11,280 nt of DNA from JADJWR01 sp964610575. GTDB lineage: Bacteria; Pseudomonadota; Gammaproteobacteria; Burkholderiales; Burkholderiaceae_F. How positions within the stretch are numbered: position 1 is the first letter of the stretch; each line of letters opens with the position of its first letter. The DNA is taken from the NCBI GenBank assembly GCA_964610575.1, contig CAZSYX010000094.1:1-11280 (forward strand), written 5' to 3'. The position numbers and the translations under genes were made by a program. Below are positions 1-9,015 of the stretch, piece after piece. The notes under the pieces are model-generated. The model was given only the letters and a program-made list of their open reading frames with translations, did no database searches and was not told where the DNA came from.

Positions 1-1640
1 CTACGTCGCTGCGGCGGCGCGGGAGCGGGCACCGCGGCCTGCGGAACCGCCGGCGGCGGCCGCTGCACCAGCCAGTCCGAGTAGCCACCCGCGTACTCCC
101 GCCAGAGCCCGTCGCCCTCGGCGACCAGCGACTGCGTGGCGATCGCATCGAGGAACGCGCGGTCGTGGCTCACCAGCAGCAGCGTGCCGGAGTAATCGGC
201 CAGCACCGACTCGAGCAGTTCCAGCGACTCGATGTCGAGGTCGTTGGTCGGCTCGTCGAGCACCAGCAGGTTGGCCGGCAGCGCGAACAGTCGCGCCAGC
301 AGCAGCCGGTTGCGTTCGCCGCCGGACAAGGTCTTCACCGGCGCGTTGGCGCGGCGCGGCGGGAACAGGTACTCGCCGAGGTAGCTCATCACGTGCTTGC
401 GGCTGCCGGCGACCTCGATCCAGTCGCCGCCCGGGCACACGGTCTGGGCGACGGTCTTGTCCTCGTCCAGTTGCGCGCGCAACTGGTCGAAGTAGGCCAC
501 CGCCAGGTTGGTGCCGAGCTTCACCGTGCCGGCATCGGGTGAAAGCTCGCCGAGGATCAACTTGAGCAGCGTGCTCTTGCCGGCGCCGTTGGGGCCGATC
601 AACGCCAGCCGGTCGCCGCGCTGGATCGTGAGGTTCAGCTCCCGCACGATCGCGCGGCCGCCGAAGGACTTCGACACCCCGCGCAGCTCGGCCACCAGCT
701 TGCCGCTGCGTTCGCCGGAGTCGAGTGCCAGCTTTGCGGTGCCGATCCGCTCGCGCCGCGCGCTGCGCTCGTTGCGCAGACTCTGGAGCCGGGTGACGCG
801 GCCGGCGTTGCGCGTGCGGCGCGCCTCGATGCCCTTGCGGATCCACGCCTCTTCCTGCGCCCAGAACCTGTCGAACTTGCGCTGCGCGGTGGCCTCGGCC
901 TCCAGTTCCACCTGCTTGCGCGCCTCGAACCGGGTGAAGTTGCCCGGGTAGCTGTGCAAGGCGCCGCGGTCGAGCTCGACGATGCGCGTGGCCACGCGGT
1001 CGAGGAAGCGCCGGTCGTGCGTGATGACGATCGCGGCGCGGCTGCCGCGCGCCTCGGCGACGATCATTTCCTCGAGCTGCTCGATGCCGTCGATGTCGAG
1101 ATGGTTGGTCGGCTCATCCAGCAGCAGCAGGTCGGGCTCGAGCGCGAAGGCCAGCGCCAGCGCCGCGCGCTTGCGCTCGCCGCCGGAGCAGCTTGCGGGA
1201 AGGCGCGTGCCGTCGACGCCGAAGCGGTGCAGGAACTCCGTCAGTCTTGCCTCGACGCGCCAGCGCTCGCGCTCATCGTGCCCCCATCGCCCTTCGGGCT
1301 GTCCCCCCGAGGGGGAGCGCTCGCCTTCGGGGCGGCCGTGCGGCTCGCCGCGCATCGACGGTATGTGCCCGCGCAGCAGCAGGCTGTCGTGCAGGTGCGC
1401 GGCCGGCGGCAGCAAGGGCTCCTGCTCGACGCGCACCACGCGCAACCCGTCGGTACGCTTGAGTTCGCCGCCGTCCAATGCAACCGCTCCCGCGATCACG
1501 CCTAGTAACGACGACTTGCCCGTCCCGTTGCGGCCGATCAGTCCGATGCGCTCGCCCTCGGTGATCGTGAGCCCCGCGCCGTCGAGCAGCGGCAGGTCGC
1601 CGTAGGCGAGTTCGGCGTCGAGCAGGGAAACGAGGGTCAT
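1..1640 (-). CDS. uup: ABC-F family ATPase Uup (3' end outside window)
   Basis: This is a soluble tandem ATPase of the ABC-F class. Uup proteins act on ribosomes and/or branched DNA and have no membrane domain. The frame is open for 546 codons from ATG 1640 to the left edge. Domain 1 has Walker A GRNGTGKS (36-43), signature SGGERKR (152-158), Walker B LLLLDEP (171-177) and His208. The linker has the Uup-typical EARRTRNAGRV (272-282). Domain 2 has GPNGAGKS (349-356), LSGGERNR (438-445), LLVLDEP (458-464) and His492. The visible end is a Pro/Ala-rich linker (528-544), so the C-terminal coiled-coil DNA-binding domain should lie beyond the edge. The CTA at bases 1-3 is not an in-frame stop. Residues about 97-121 are encoded by an inserted repeat (separate entry), and the signature of domain 1 is preceded by Cys rather than Leu. 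Family identity is secure; the exact cellular role is from family knowledge. Confidence 0.95.
   Translation of the reverse strand, partial: MTLVSLLDAELAYGDLPLLDGAGLTITEGERIGLIGRNGTGKSSLLGVIAGAVALDGGELKRTDGLRVVRVEQEPLLPPAAHLHDSLLLRGHIPSMRGEPHGRPEGERSPSGGQPEGRWGHDERERWRVEARLTEFLHRFGVDGTRLPASCSGGERKRAALALAFALEPDLLLLDEPTNHLDIDGIEQLEEMIVAEARGSRAAIVITHDRRFLDRVATRIVELDRGALHSYPGNFTRFEARKQVELEAEATAQRKFDRFWAQEEAWIRKGIEARRTRNAGRVTRLQSLRNERSARRERIGTAKLALDSGERSGKLVAELRGVSKSFGGRAIVRELNLTIQRGDRLALIGPNGAGKSTLLKLILGELSPDAGTVKLGTNLAVAYFDQLRAQLDEDKTVAQTVCPGGDWIEVAGSRKHVMSYLGEYLFPPRRANAPVKTLSGGERNRLLLARLFALPANLLVLDEPTNDLDIESLELLESVLADYSGTLLLVSHDRAFLDAIATQSLVAEGDGLWREYAGGYSDWLVQRPPPAVPQAAVPAPAPPQRR
1278..1352. 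repeat. Hairpin-rich palindromic repeat inserted in frame in uup
   Basis: About 75 bases contain three consecutive small stem-loops. They are GCCC-TTC-GGGC at 1289-1299, TCCCCC-CGA-GGGGGA at 1302-1316, and a CGCC/GGCG-type stem around a CTTCGGG core near 1322-1334. The segment has no counterpart in the Uup homologues I remember. It encodes a Gly/Pro/Arg/Glu-rich stretch (about residues 97-121) between Walker A and the signature of the first ATPase domain. The resemblance to repeats common between genes in Burkholderiales genomes is from memory. The exact borders are uncertain by several bases. Confidence 0.65.
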
Positions 1641-1909
1641 GCGGGTTCGTCTGTGACTGAGGCTGCCGAAGATACGCGACTGGCGACAGCCCCGATCCTT
1701 GCGCCAGCGCAGAACTGCGATGCGTCCGCGTTGCGGGGGTCATCGCGCGGGACGATGATCAGGCGCACGCTGGGCTGAATGCTCGGGTGTTCGCCGTCGC
1801 CCCGGCGTAGGCCGGGGCCCAAGTTTGCTGCGTTGAGATTGGGTCCCGGCCTGCGCCGCGACGACGGTTGCCCAAGTTTCGCGCCGAGCGCGACGAATCG
1901 CCGACCAAG
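1641..1909. promoter_or_regulatory. Divergent intergenic region between uup and the lipid gene
   Basis: These 269 bases separate the starts of two divergent genes, so promoters for both should lie here. I could not pick a convincing -35/-10 pair. The right half is taken up by a REP-like inverted repeat. No strong Shine-Dalgarno sequence precedes ATG 1910. The minus-strand frame upstream of uup stays open and ends at a TGA overlapping the uup ATG, but I recognise no protein in it. Confidence 0.5.
1797..1866. repeat. REP-like imperfect inverted repeat
   Basis: Two arms of about 28 bases face each other across a short spacer of about 13 bases. The left arm carries CCCGGCGTAGGCCGGGGCCC and the right arm, read in reverse complement, carries CGCGGCGCAGGCCGGGACCC. 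The arms differ at only a few positions, so the transcript would fold into a long hairpin. It lies 44 bases upstream of ATG 1910 and resembles dispersed extragenic palindromes common in proteobacteria. It may weaken transcription or stabilise RNA ends; that is inference. Confidence 0.75.
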
Positions 1910-4863
<2,954 letters not shown>

Positions 4864-4872
4864 GTGTTGCGG

Positions 4873-5793
4873 CTATTGCGCCGGAGCCGGCGCGGGCGGC
4901 CGCCCGCTGGCAATCAGCACCACGCCACTGGAGGCCAGCAGCAGCGCCGCCGCATGCAGCGCGGTGAATGTCTCGCCCAGCAGCCACACCCCGATCACCG
5001 TGGCGCTGATCGGCAGCGCCACCGTGAACACCCCGGCGTGGTTGGCCGGCACGTGGCGCAGCCCGGTCATCCACAGCCACACCGCGGCGAGGCTCGCCGC
5101 CAGCGAATAGAACACCAGCAGCGTCCACAGGCCGGGCGTAAGCGCCGCGAGGTCGAAGCGCGCCAGTTGCCACAGGCCAAACGGCGTCATCAGCGCCAGC
5201 CCCCACAGGTTGATCAGCGCGGAGACGCGCAGCGGGCTGCGCACGCGTGCCAGCCGCTTGCCGATGATCACGTAGGAGGCCTCGCACAGCACCGCGCCAA
5301 AGAGCAGCAGGTTGCCGAGCAGCGTGGAGCCGCGCGCCGCGTCGTCGGCCGGGCGCGCGAACTGCAGCAGCACGATGCCGATCACTGCGGTAGCGATGGC
5401 CGCCAGCGCGCGGGCCGACAGGTGCTCGCGGAGAAAGATGCGCGAGCCCGCCGCCACCGTCGCCGGCAGCGTCGCCATGATCACGCCCGCGGCGGTGGCG
5501 GTGGACAAGCTGACACCGGCCAGCATGCAGATCGAAAACAGGAAATTGCCGAAGAACGACATCGCGAACAGCAGCAGCCGTTCGCGCGACGCGAGCGGCT
5601 TCTCATCGGTGCGCGGCAGTGTCCACGGCAGCATCGCCACCGCGGCGATGCCGAAGCGCAGGAAGGCCAGTGCGAACAGCGGAATCGCCGCCACCAGCGG
5701 CTTGGACAGCGCCACGTAGCTGCCCACAAGCGCCATCGACGCGGCGAGCATCGCGTAGGCGAACCAGGGGCGGGCGGGAGAGGGCGGCGGCAT
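4873..5793 (-). CDS. EamA/DMT-superfamily transporter
   Basis: This is an inner-membrane protein of 306 residues with about ten hydrophobic helices arranged as two EamA repeats (roughly 10-140 and 150-290), the usual size and layout for drug/metabolite exporters. Typical segments include the first helix AYAMLAASMALVGSYVALSK and the C-terminal run of four helices ending in LLLASSGVVLIASG. A PAPAPAQ tail closes the protein. The substrate cannot be told from sequence; relatives export amino acids, purines or other metabolites. ATG 5793 starts just before the first helix. It is convergent with the lipid gene, with only 9 bases between the two stops. Confidence 0.9.
   Translation of the reverse strand: MPPPSPARPWFAYAMLAASMALVGSYVALSKPLVAAIPLFALAFLRFGIAAVAMLPWTLPRTDEKPLASRERLLLFAMSFFGNFLFSICMLAGVSLSTATAAGVIMATLPATVAAGSRIFLREHLSARALAAIATAVIGIVLLQFARPADDAARGSTLLGNLLLFGAVLCEASYVIIGKRLARVRSPLRVSALINLWGLALMTPFGLWQLARFDLAALTPGLWTLLVFYSLAASLAAVWLWMTGLRHVPANHAGVFTVALPISATVIGVWLLGETFTALHAAALLLASSGVVLIASGRPPAPAPAQ
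4878..4905. terminator. GC-rich palindromes at the convergent junction
   Basis: Two perfect palindromes sit at the end of the transporter gene, just past the lipid-gene stop: GCGCCGG-AG-CCGGCGC (4878-4893) and GGGCGGCCGCCC (4894-4905). There is no T-tract on either strand, so they are not classic intrinsic terminators. They could still pause transcription from both sides. They also encode the Pro/Ala tail of the transporter, so composition alone may explain them. Confidence 0.3.
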
Positions 5794-5850
5794 GCCGGGC
5801 GACGATACCGGAGCGGATTGCGCCGCTGAGCCCGCGGCTGCCGGGCGAAT

Positions 5851-6069
5851 CTAGGGGGAATCCGGTCCGGGCGGGTCCTGCGACCGGGGTTGCCGCGTTG
5901 CCAACAGAAGCAAACCGCCCACAAGTCCGAACATCGCGCCCGGCATCAGGAATACGAAAGGCAGCGCGAACATCAGTCCGCCGGGCGGCCATGTGAGCAA
6001 ACCGAATAGAACGAGTAGCGCGGCCAGCCCGACGAAGATCCAGCCAAGAACGCGAGCTACGCGCCGCAT
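5851..6069 (-). CDS. Small two-helix membrane protein, unknown function
   Basis: A 72-residue ORF begins MRRVARVLGW, which puts positive charges at the cytoplasmic N-end. It has hydrophobic segments at about 8-27 and 31-57, separated by a WPPGG turn, and a polar Pro-rich tail (TRQPRSQDPPGPDSP). This looks like a genuine small inner-membrane protein, since hydrophobicity and turn are well organised. I do not recognise a family. It lies 57 bases upstream of the transporter on the same strand and may share its transcript. Confidence 0.6.
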   Translation of the reverse strand: MRRVARVLGWIFVGLAALLVLFGLLTWPPGGLMFALPFVFLMPGAMFGLVGGLLLLATRQPRSQDPPGPDSP

Positions 6070-6103
6070 TCTTTCCCGCTTCTGGAGCGCCAGCGTCCAG
6101 CAT

Positions 6104-6131
6104 CAGCTGCGGCGCGAAGCGCCGACCGCTG
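6104..6131. other. Stem-loop in intergenic gap
   Basis: CAGC (6104-6107) and CGGCGC (6110-6115) pair with GCGCCG (6119-6124) and GCTG (6128-6131) around a GAA loop, with small internal bulges. It lies between the HsdR remnant and the small membrane protein. No T-tract follows on either strand, so termination is uncertain. Confidence 0.4.
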
Positions 6132-6154
6132 CCCGCCGATGTTGGGCACCCCGT

Positions 6155-6448
6155 TCACGCGGCCGCCCACGCGCCAGACAGCAGCTCTGCTTGCTCCAGC
6201 ACCGTCTGCGTCGCCTTCTCCTGCTTGTCCGGCGGGTAGCCGTACTTCCGCAAGATCCGCTTCACGAGCACGCGCAGCTGCGCGCGGACGTTCTCGCGCA
6301 GCGTCCAGTCGATCGTGACATTGGCGCGCACCGTCCTGACCAGTTCCTGGGCGATGGTGCGCAGCGTCTCGTCGCCCAGCACGGTGCAGTCAGAAGGTCG
6401 GCGGCGCCGGTGATCACCGCGGAACGGGGGGAGGCTCGACTCGGTCAT
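6155..6448 (-). pseudogene. hsdR: Remnant of type I restriction subunit HsdR (C-terminal end only)
   Basis: This 97-residue ORF matches from memory only the extreme C-terminal part of type I restriction R subunits (DUF3387-type region). The tell-tale stretch runs from LGDETLRTIA (24-33) through NVTIDWTLRENVRAQL (43-58) to LVKRILRKYGYPPDKQEKAT (61-80). Intact HsdR is around 1000 residues and carries a nuclease domain and DEAD-like helicase motors, all absent here. The first ~20 residues (MTESSLPPFRGDHRRRR) do not look like this domain and may be the original start region or junk joined by deletion. ATG 6448 has a GAGGA seven to eight bases upstream, so it may still be translated. It starts 24 bases after the RhuM/DUF4143 stop. 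It cannot restrict DNA. Confidence 0.75.
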
Positions 6449-6472
6449 GGTGGGGTCCTCAACAAGGGCCGG

Positions 6473-7216
6473 TCACCCTGGGATCCAGCGCGAGGCCGGC
6501 TGAGACAGGAACTCGCCCAGCTCGATCCCGTCTCCGCCGACCAGCAGGCTGCGCTGCGGCTTGAAGGCCGCTGCGAAGGCCGCCGTGCCACGGTGAGCCT
6601 GCGGCGCGCGCCCGCTCTTGACTTCGATCGCGGCCAGCCGGCGTCCGGCCTTCACCACAAAGCCCACCTCCTGGTTGCGCTCGCGCCAGTAGTAGAGCTC
6701 GAGTTCGCCCCCCGCCGCCGCGTTGGCCAGATGCGCGCCGACAGCTGATTCCACCAGCCGCCCCCAGAACTCGCCGGCCTCCCCGGCGGCGGCCTTGCGC
6801 ACCAGCGCCAGGGCGGCTTCCAACTCGCGCGCGTTGTGCTCGAAGCGTTGCTGGTTGATGGTGTAGCCGCGCACCAGGTGCTCGCGCAGCGTGCGCGTGG
6901 CCCATTGGCGAAAGCGGGTGCCCGCGAGGGACTTGACCCGGTAGCCGACCGAGATGATTACCTCGAGGTTGTAGAACCGGACGGGCTTGTCCGAACCGGC
7001 AATGTGCAAATTCTGCACATTGCCTTTCTCGTCGAGTTCGCCCTCCGCGAACACGTTGCGGATGTGCTTGGTGATGACCGAGCGCTCGCGCCCGAACAGT
7101 TGGCCCATCTGCTCCTGCCGGAGCCAGACGGTTTCCTGCTCCAGACGCACATCCACCCGGGCGCCACCGTCGGGCGCCTCGTAGACGAGGACTTCGCCGC
7201 CGGGTGCCTGCGCCAT
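6473..7216 (-). CDS. Chimeric protein: RhuM N-terminal domain fused to DUF4143 C-terminal domain
   Basis: A 247-residue ORF joins two unrelated families. Residues 1-147 follow the RhuM pattern: a strand-rich opening (EVLVYEAPDGGARVDVRLE), a winged-helix-like WLRQEQMGQLFG, then KHIRNVFAEGELDE, YNLEVIISVGYRVKS and RFRQWATRTLREHLVRGY. Residues 149-247 follow the C-terminal domain of DUF4143 ATPases: FWGRLVESAVGAHL, LYYWRERNQEVGFVV, AAIEVKSG and LLVGGDGI. The P-loop ATPase half of DUF4143 proteins and the C-terminal half of RhuM are missing. The junction is near base 6778. The E-x-K pair (Glu198, Lys200) is kept, but the Asp usual in EVDFV is Gly185. A GGGAGGG at 7224-7230 favours ATG 7216 over GTG 7219. 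The upstream ORF ends in an overlapping TGATG. Probably a deletion product; a working fusion cannot be excluded. Confidence 0.75.
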   Translation of the reverse strand: MAQAPGGEVLVYEAPDGGARVDVRLEQETVWLRQEQMGQLFGRERSVITKHIRNVFAEGELDEKGNVQNLHIAGSDKPVRFYNLEVIISVGYRVKSLAGTRFRQWATRTLREHLVRGYTINQQRFEHNARELEAALALVRKAAAGEAGEFWGRLVESAVGAHLANAAAGGELELYYWRERNQEVGFVVKAGRRLAAIEVKSGRAPQAHRGTAAFAAAFKPQRSLLVGGDGIELGEFLSQPASRWIPG

Positions 7217-7428
7217 CACACGGCCCTCCCGACGAAATTCTCAACAACCTTGGGCCGCAGATCGCCGCGGACGAGCGGCAACAACGGCTCGCGGAGGCGG
7301 TGGGCCAGGGCCACCAGTGCGTAGTCGTCGCGTGCGTAGTGGTCGCGCGCGGCTGGGGGCTTGCCGGGGACCGATTTCTTCTTCACTTTGGGCACGTGTT
7401 GCTTCTTGCGGGCTCTCGCTGCGCTCAC
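7216..7428 (-). CDS. Short basic ORF between upp and the RhuM chimera
   Basis: This ORF of 70 residues starts at a GTG overlapping the upp stop (GTGA) and ends in TGATG overlapping the start of the chimera, a layout typical of coupled translation. The first 25 residues are Lys/Arg-rich (ARKKQH, KVKKK). The rest is mixed (YALVALAHRLREPLLPLVRG), ending DLRPKVVENFVGRAV. Third codon positions are strongly G/C, as in real genes here. I do not recognise it. It could be a small cargo gene or the leftover end of a gene deleted from the restriction locus. Confidence 0.4.
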   Translation of the reverse strand: MSAARARKKQHVPKVKKKSVPGKPPAARDHYARDDYALVALAHRLREPLLPLVRGDLRPKVVENFVGRAV

Positions 7429-8072
7429 TTCGTCCCGAATAACCGATCCCCCGCATCCCCCAGCCCCGGCACGATGTAGGCGTGCTCGTCGAGGCGCTCG
7501 TCGAGCGCGGCGACGTACATCGGCACGTCCGGGTGCTGCCTCTGGTACTCGGCCACGCCCTCGGGCGAGGCCACCAGCGCCACGAAGCGGATCCGCTCGG
7601 CGGGCACGCCGCGGCTCTTGAGCACGCTTACTGCGTGCGCGGCCGAGTGGCCGGTGCCGATCATCGGGTCGCAGACGATGAAGCTGCGGTCCTCGATCTC
7701 CGGCAGCCGCACGTAGTACTCGACCGGGCGCTTGTCCTCGTTGCGATACACGCCGATGTGGCCGACGCGCGCCGACGGGATAAGTTCCAGCAGGCCGTCG
7801 GCCATGCCGAGCCCGGCGCGCAGCACCGGCACGATCGCGAGCTTCCTGCCGGCGATCACCGGCGCGTCCATGGCGGTCAGCGGCGTTTCGATGCGCCGCG
7901 TCGTCAGCGGCAGGCCGCGGGTGACCTCGTAGCCGAGCAGCAGCGTGATCTCGCGCAGCAGTTCGCGGAACGTGCGCGTCGAGGTGGCCCGGTCGCGCAT
8001 GTGACTGAGCTTGTGCTGGACCAGCGGGTGGTCGACGATGAACAGGTTCGGGAAGCGGGGGTCCTGTCGCAT
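7425..8072 (-). CDS. upp: Uracil phosphoribosyltransferase
   Basis: Cytosolic pyrimidine-salvage enzyme converting uracil and PRPP to UMP and pyrophosphate. The 215 residues match the family along the full length: the N-terminal HPLVQHKLSHMRD (15-27), VPVLRAGLGM (81-90), the PRPP loop FIVCDPMIGTGHSA (131-144) and the uracil-binding end YIVPGLGDAGDRLFGT (199-214). The PRPP loop reads DPMIGTGHS where the Escherichia coli type has DPMLATGGS, a conservative variant. The start ATG 8072 lies 23 bases after the NYN gene stop, so the two may be cotranscribed. The last codon overlaps the GTG of the next ORF. Confidence 0.95.
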   Translation of the reverse strand: MRQDPRFPNLFIVDHPLVQHKLSHMRDRATSTRTFRELLREITLLLGYEVTRGLPLTTRRIETPLTAMDAPVIAGRKLAIVPVLRAGLGMADGLLELIPSARVGHIGVYRNEDKRPVEYYVRLPEIEDRSFIVCDPMIGTGHSAAHAVSVLKSRGVPAERIRFVALVASPEGVAEYQRQHPDVPMYVAALDERLDEHAYIVPGLGDAGDRLFGTK

Positions 8073-8095
8073 GGGTGGGGCCCGAAGCAGATCGC

Positions 8096-8965
8096 TCAGT
8101 CGGCAGTTGGCCCGGTCGCCGGCAGGCGGACCAGATGCTGGCCGGTCTTCTCGTCCTTGGTGACGGCGAGCAGGCCGCGCGCCACCATGTCGTCGAGCAG
8201 CGCGGCGAAGCCCTTGTAGCCGTGGTAGCTCTCGTTGAACTCGGGCCGGCGGCGCTTCAGCGCCTGCTTGACCATCGACGAGTAGATGCGCTCGTCGGAG
8301 CCGCGCACCTCGATCAGNNNNNNNNNNNNNNNNNNNNNNNNNNNNNNNNNNNNNNNNNNNNNNNNNNNNNNNNNNNNNNNNNNNNNNNNNNNNNNNNNNN
8401 NNNNNNNNNNNNNNNNNCGCTCGGACTTCCTCGGCTCCGCCTTCTTCGCGGGAGCCTTGCGCGCCGCGCTCTTCGTCTGCTTCGCCTGCTCGACCCGCAC
8501 CAGGTCGTCGTAGAAGATGAACTCGTCGCAGTTCTTGATCAGCAGGTCGCTGGTGGAGGCCTTGACGCCGACGCCGATCACCAGCTTGTTGTTCTCGCGC
8601 AGCTTGGACACCAGCGGCGAGAAGTCCGAGTCGCCGCTGATGATCACGAAGGTGTCGACATGCGCCTTCGTGTAGCAGAGGTCGAGCGCGTCGACCACCA
8701 TGCGGATGTCGGCCGAGTTCTTGCCGCTCTGGCGCACGTGCGGGATCTCGATCAGTTCGAAGGCGGCCTCGTGCATGCCGGCCTTGTAGCTCTTGTAGCG
8801 CTCCCAGTCGCAGTAGGCCTTCTTGACCACGATGCTGCCCTTGACCAGCAGCTTCTCCAGCACGACCTTGATCGAGAACTTGTCGTACTTGACGTCCTGC
8901 ACGCCGAGCGCAATGTTCTCGAAGTCGCAGAACACCGCCATGTTGTTGATCTCTGTCGCAGCCAT
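8096..8965 (-). CDS. NYN-domain (LabA/DUF88-like) putative ribonuclease with OST-HTH/LOTUS-like C-terminus, interrupted by gap
   Basis: The N-terminal ~158 residues form a NYN domain, a PIN-like metal-dependent nuclease fold. Conserved acidic sites are visible in VFCDFEN (Asp14), SADIRMVVDAL (Asp86) and IISGDSDFSPLV (Asp112, Asp114). A Lys/Ala-rich linker follows (about 161-182), then the N-run. The final 73 residues (SSMVKQALKRRRPEFNE, YKGFAALLDDMVARGLL) resemble an OST-HTH/LOTUS RNA-binding domain, the common partner of bacterial NYN domains. The role is likely RNA processing or turnover; the target is unknown. ATG 8965 has a good ribosome site AAGGAG at 8971-8976, five bases away. It lies 50 bases after the Lrp-type gene and 23 before upp on the same strand. 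The length across the gap is unknown, although the frame is the same on both sides. Confidence 0.88.
   Translation of the reverse strand: MAATEINNMAVFCDFENIALGVQDVKYDKFSIKVVLEKLLVKGSIVVKKAYCDWERYKSYKAGMHEAAFELIEIPHVRQSGKNSADIRMVVDALDLCYTKAHVDTFVIISGDSDFSPLVSKLRENNKLVIGVGVKASTSDLLIKNCDEFIFYDDLVRVEQAKQTKSAARKAPAKKAEPRKSEXXXXXXXXXXXXXXXXXXXXXXXXXXXXXXXXXXLIEVRGSDERIYSSMVKQALKRRRPEFNESYHGYKGFAALLDDMVARGLLAVTKDEKTGQHLVRLPATGPTAD
8318..8417. other. Assembly gap 2 (100 N)
   Basis: Exactly 100 N inside the linker of the NYN protein. I see no duplicated flank here, so real sequence of unknown length is missing. If the gene is intact, the missing length leaves remainder 1 when divided by 3. Confidence 0.9.
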
Positions 8966-9015
8966 AAGCTCTCCTTTCAGGCTTTGCGGCAGTCTAGCCG
9001 TCGCTGCGCGCGCCC

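Noticed and set aside
1..3. CTA at the window start as the uup stop codon
   Set aside because: It is in a different minus-strand frame from ATG 1640; the uup frame is still open at the edge.
1868..1909. TTG 1868 as the start of the lipid gene
   Set aside because: It lies at the edge of the REP-like repeat and adds a basic peptide with no family support; ATG 1910 gives a normal carrier-domain N-terminus.
4864..5829. Plus-strand open frame of 321 codons opposite the transporter
   Set aside because: Its translation is Gln/Arg/His-rich with no motif, as expected antisense to a membrane-protein gene; the minus strand has ten well-formed hydrophobic helices.
6090..6150. Integron attC site
   Set aside because: A GTTGGGC and an imperfect stem are present, but I found no matching RYYYAAC partner at a suitable distance and no integrase.
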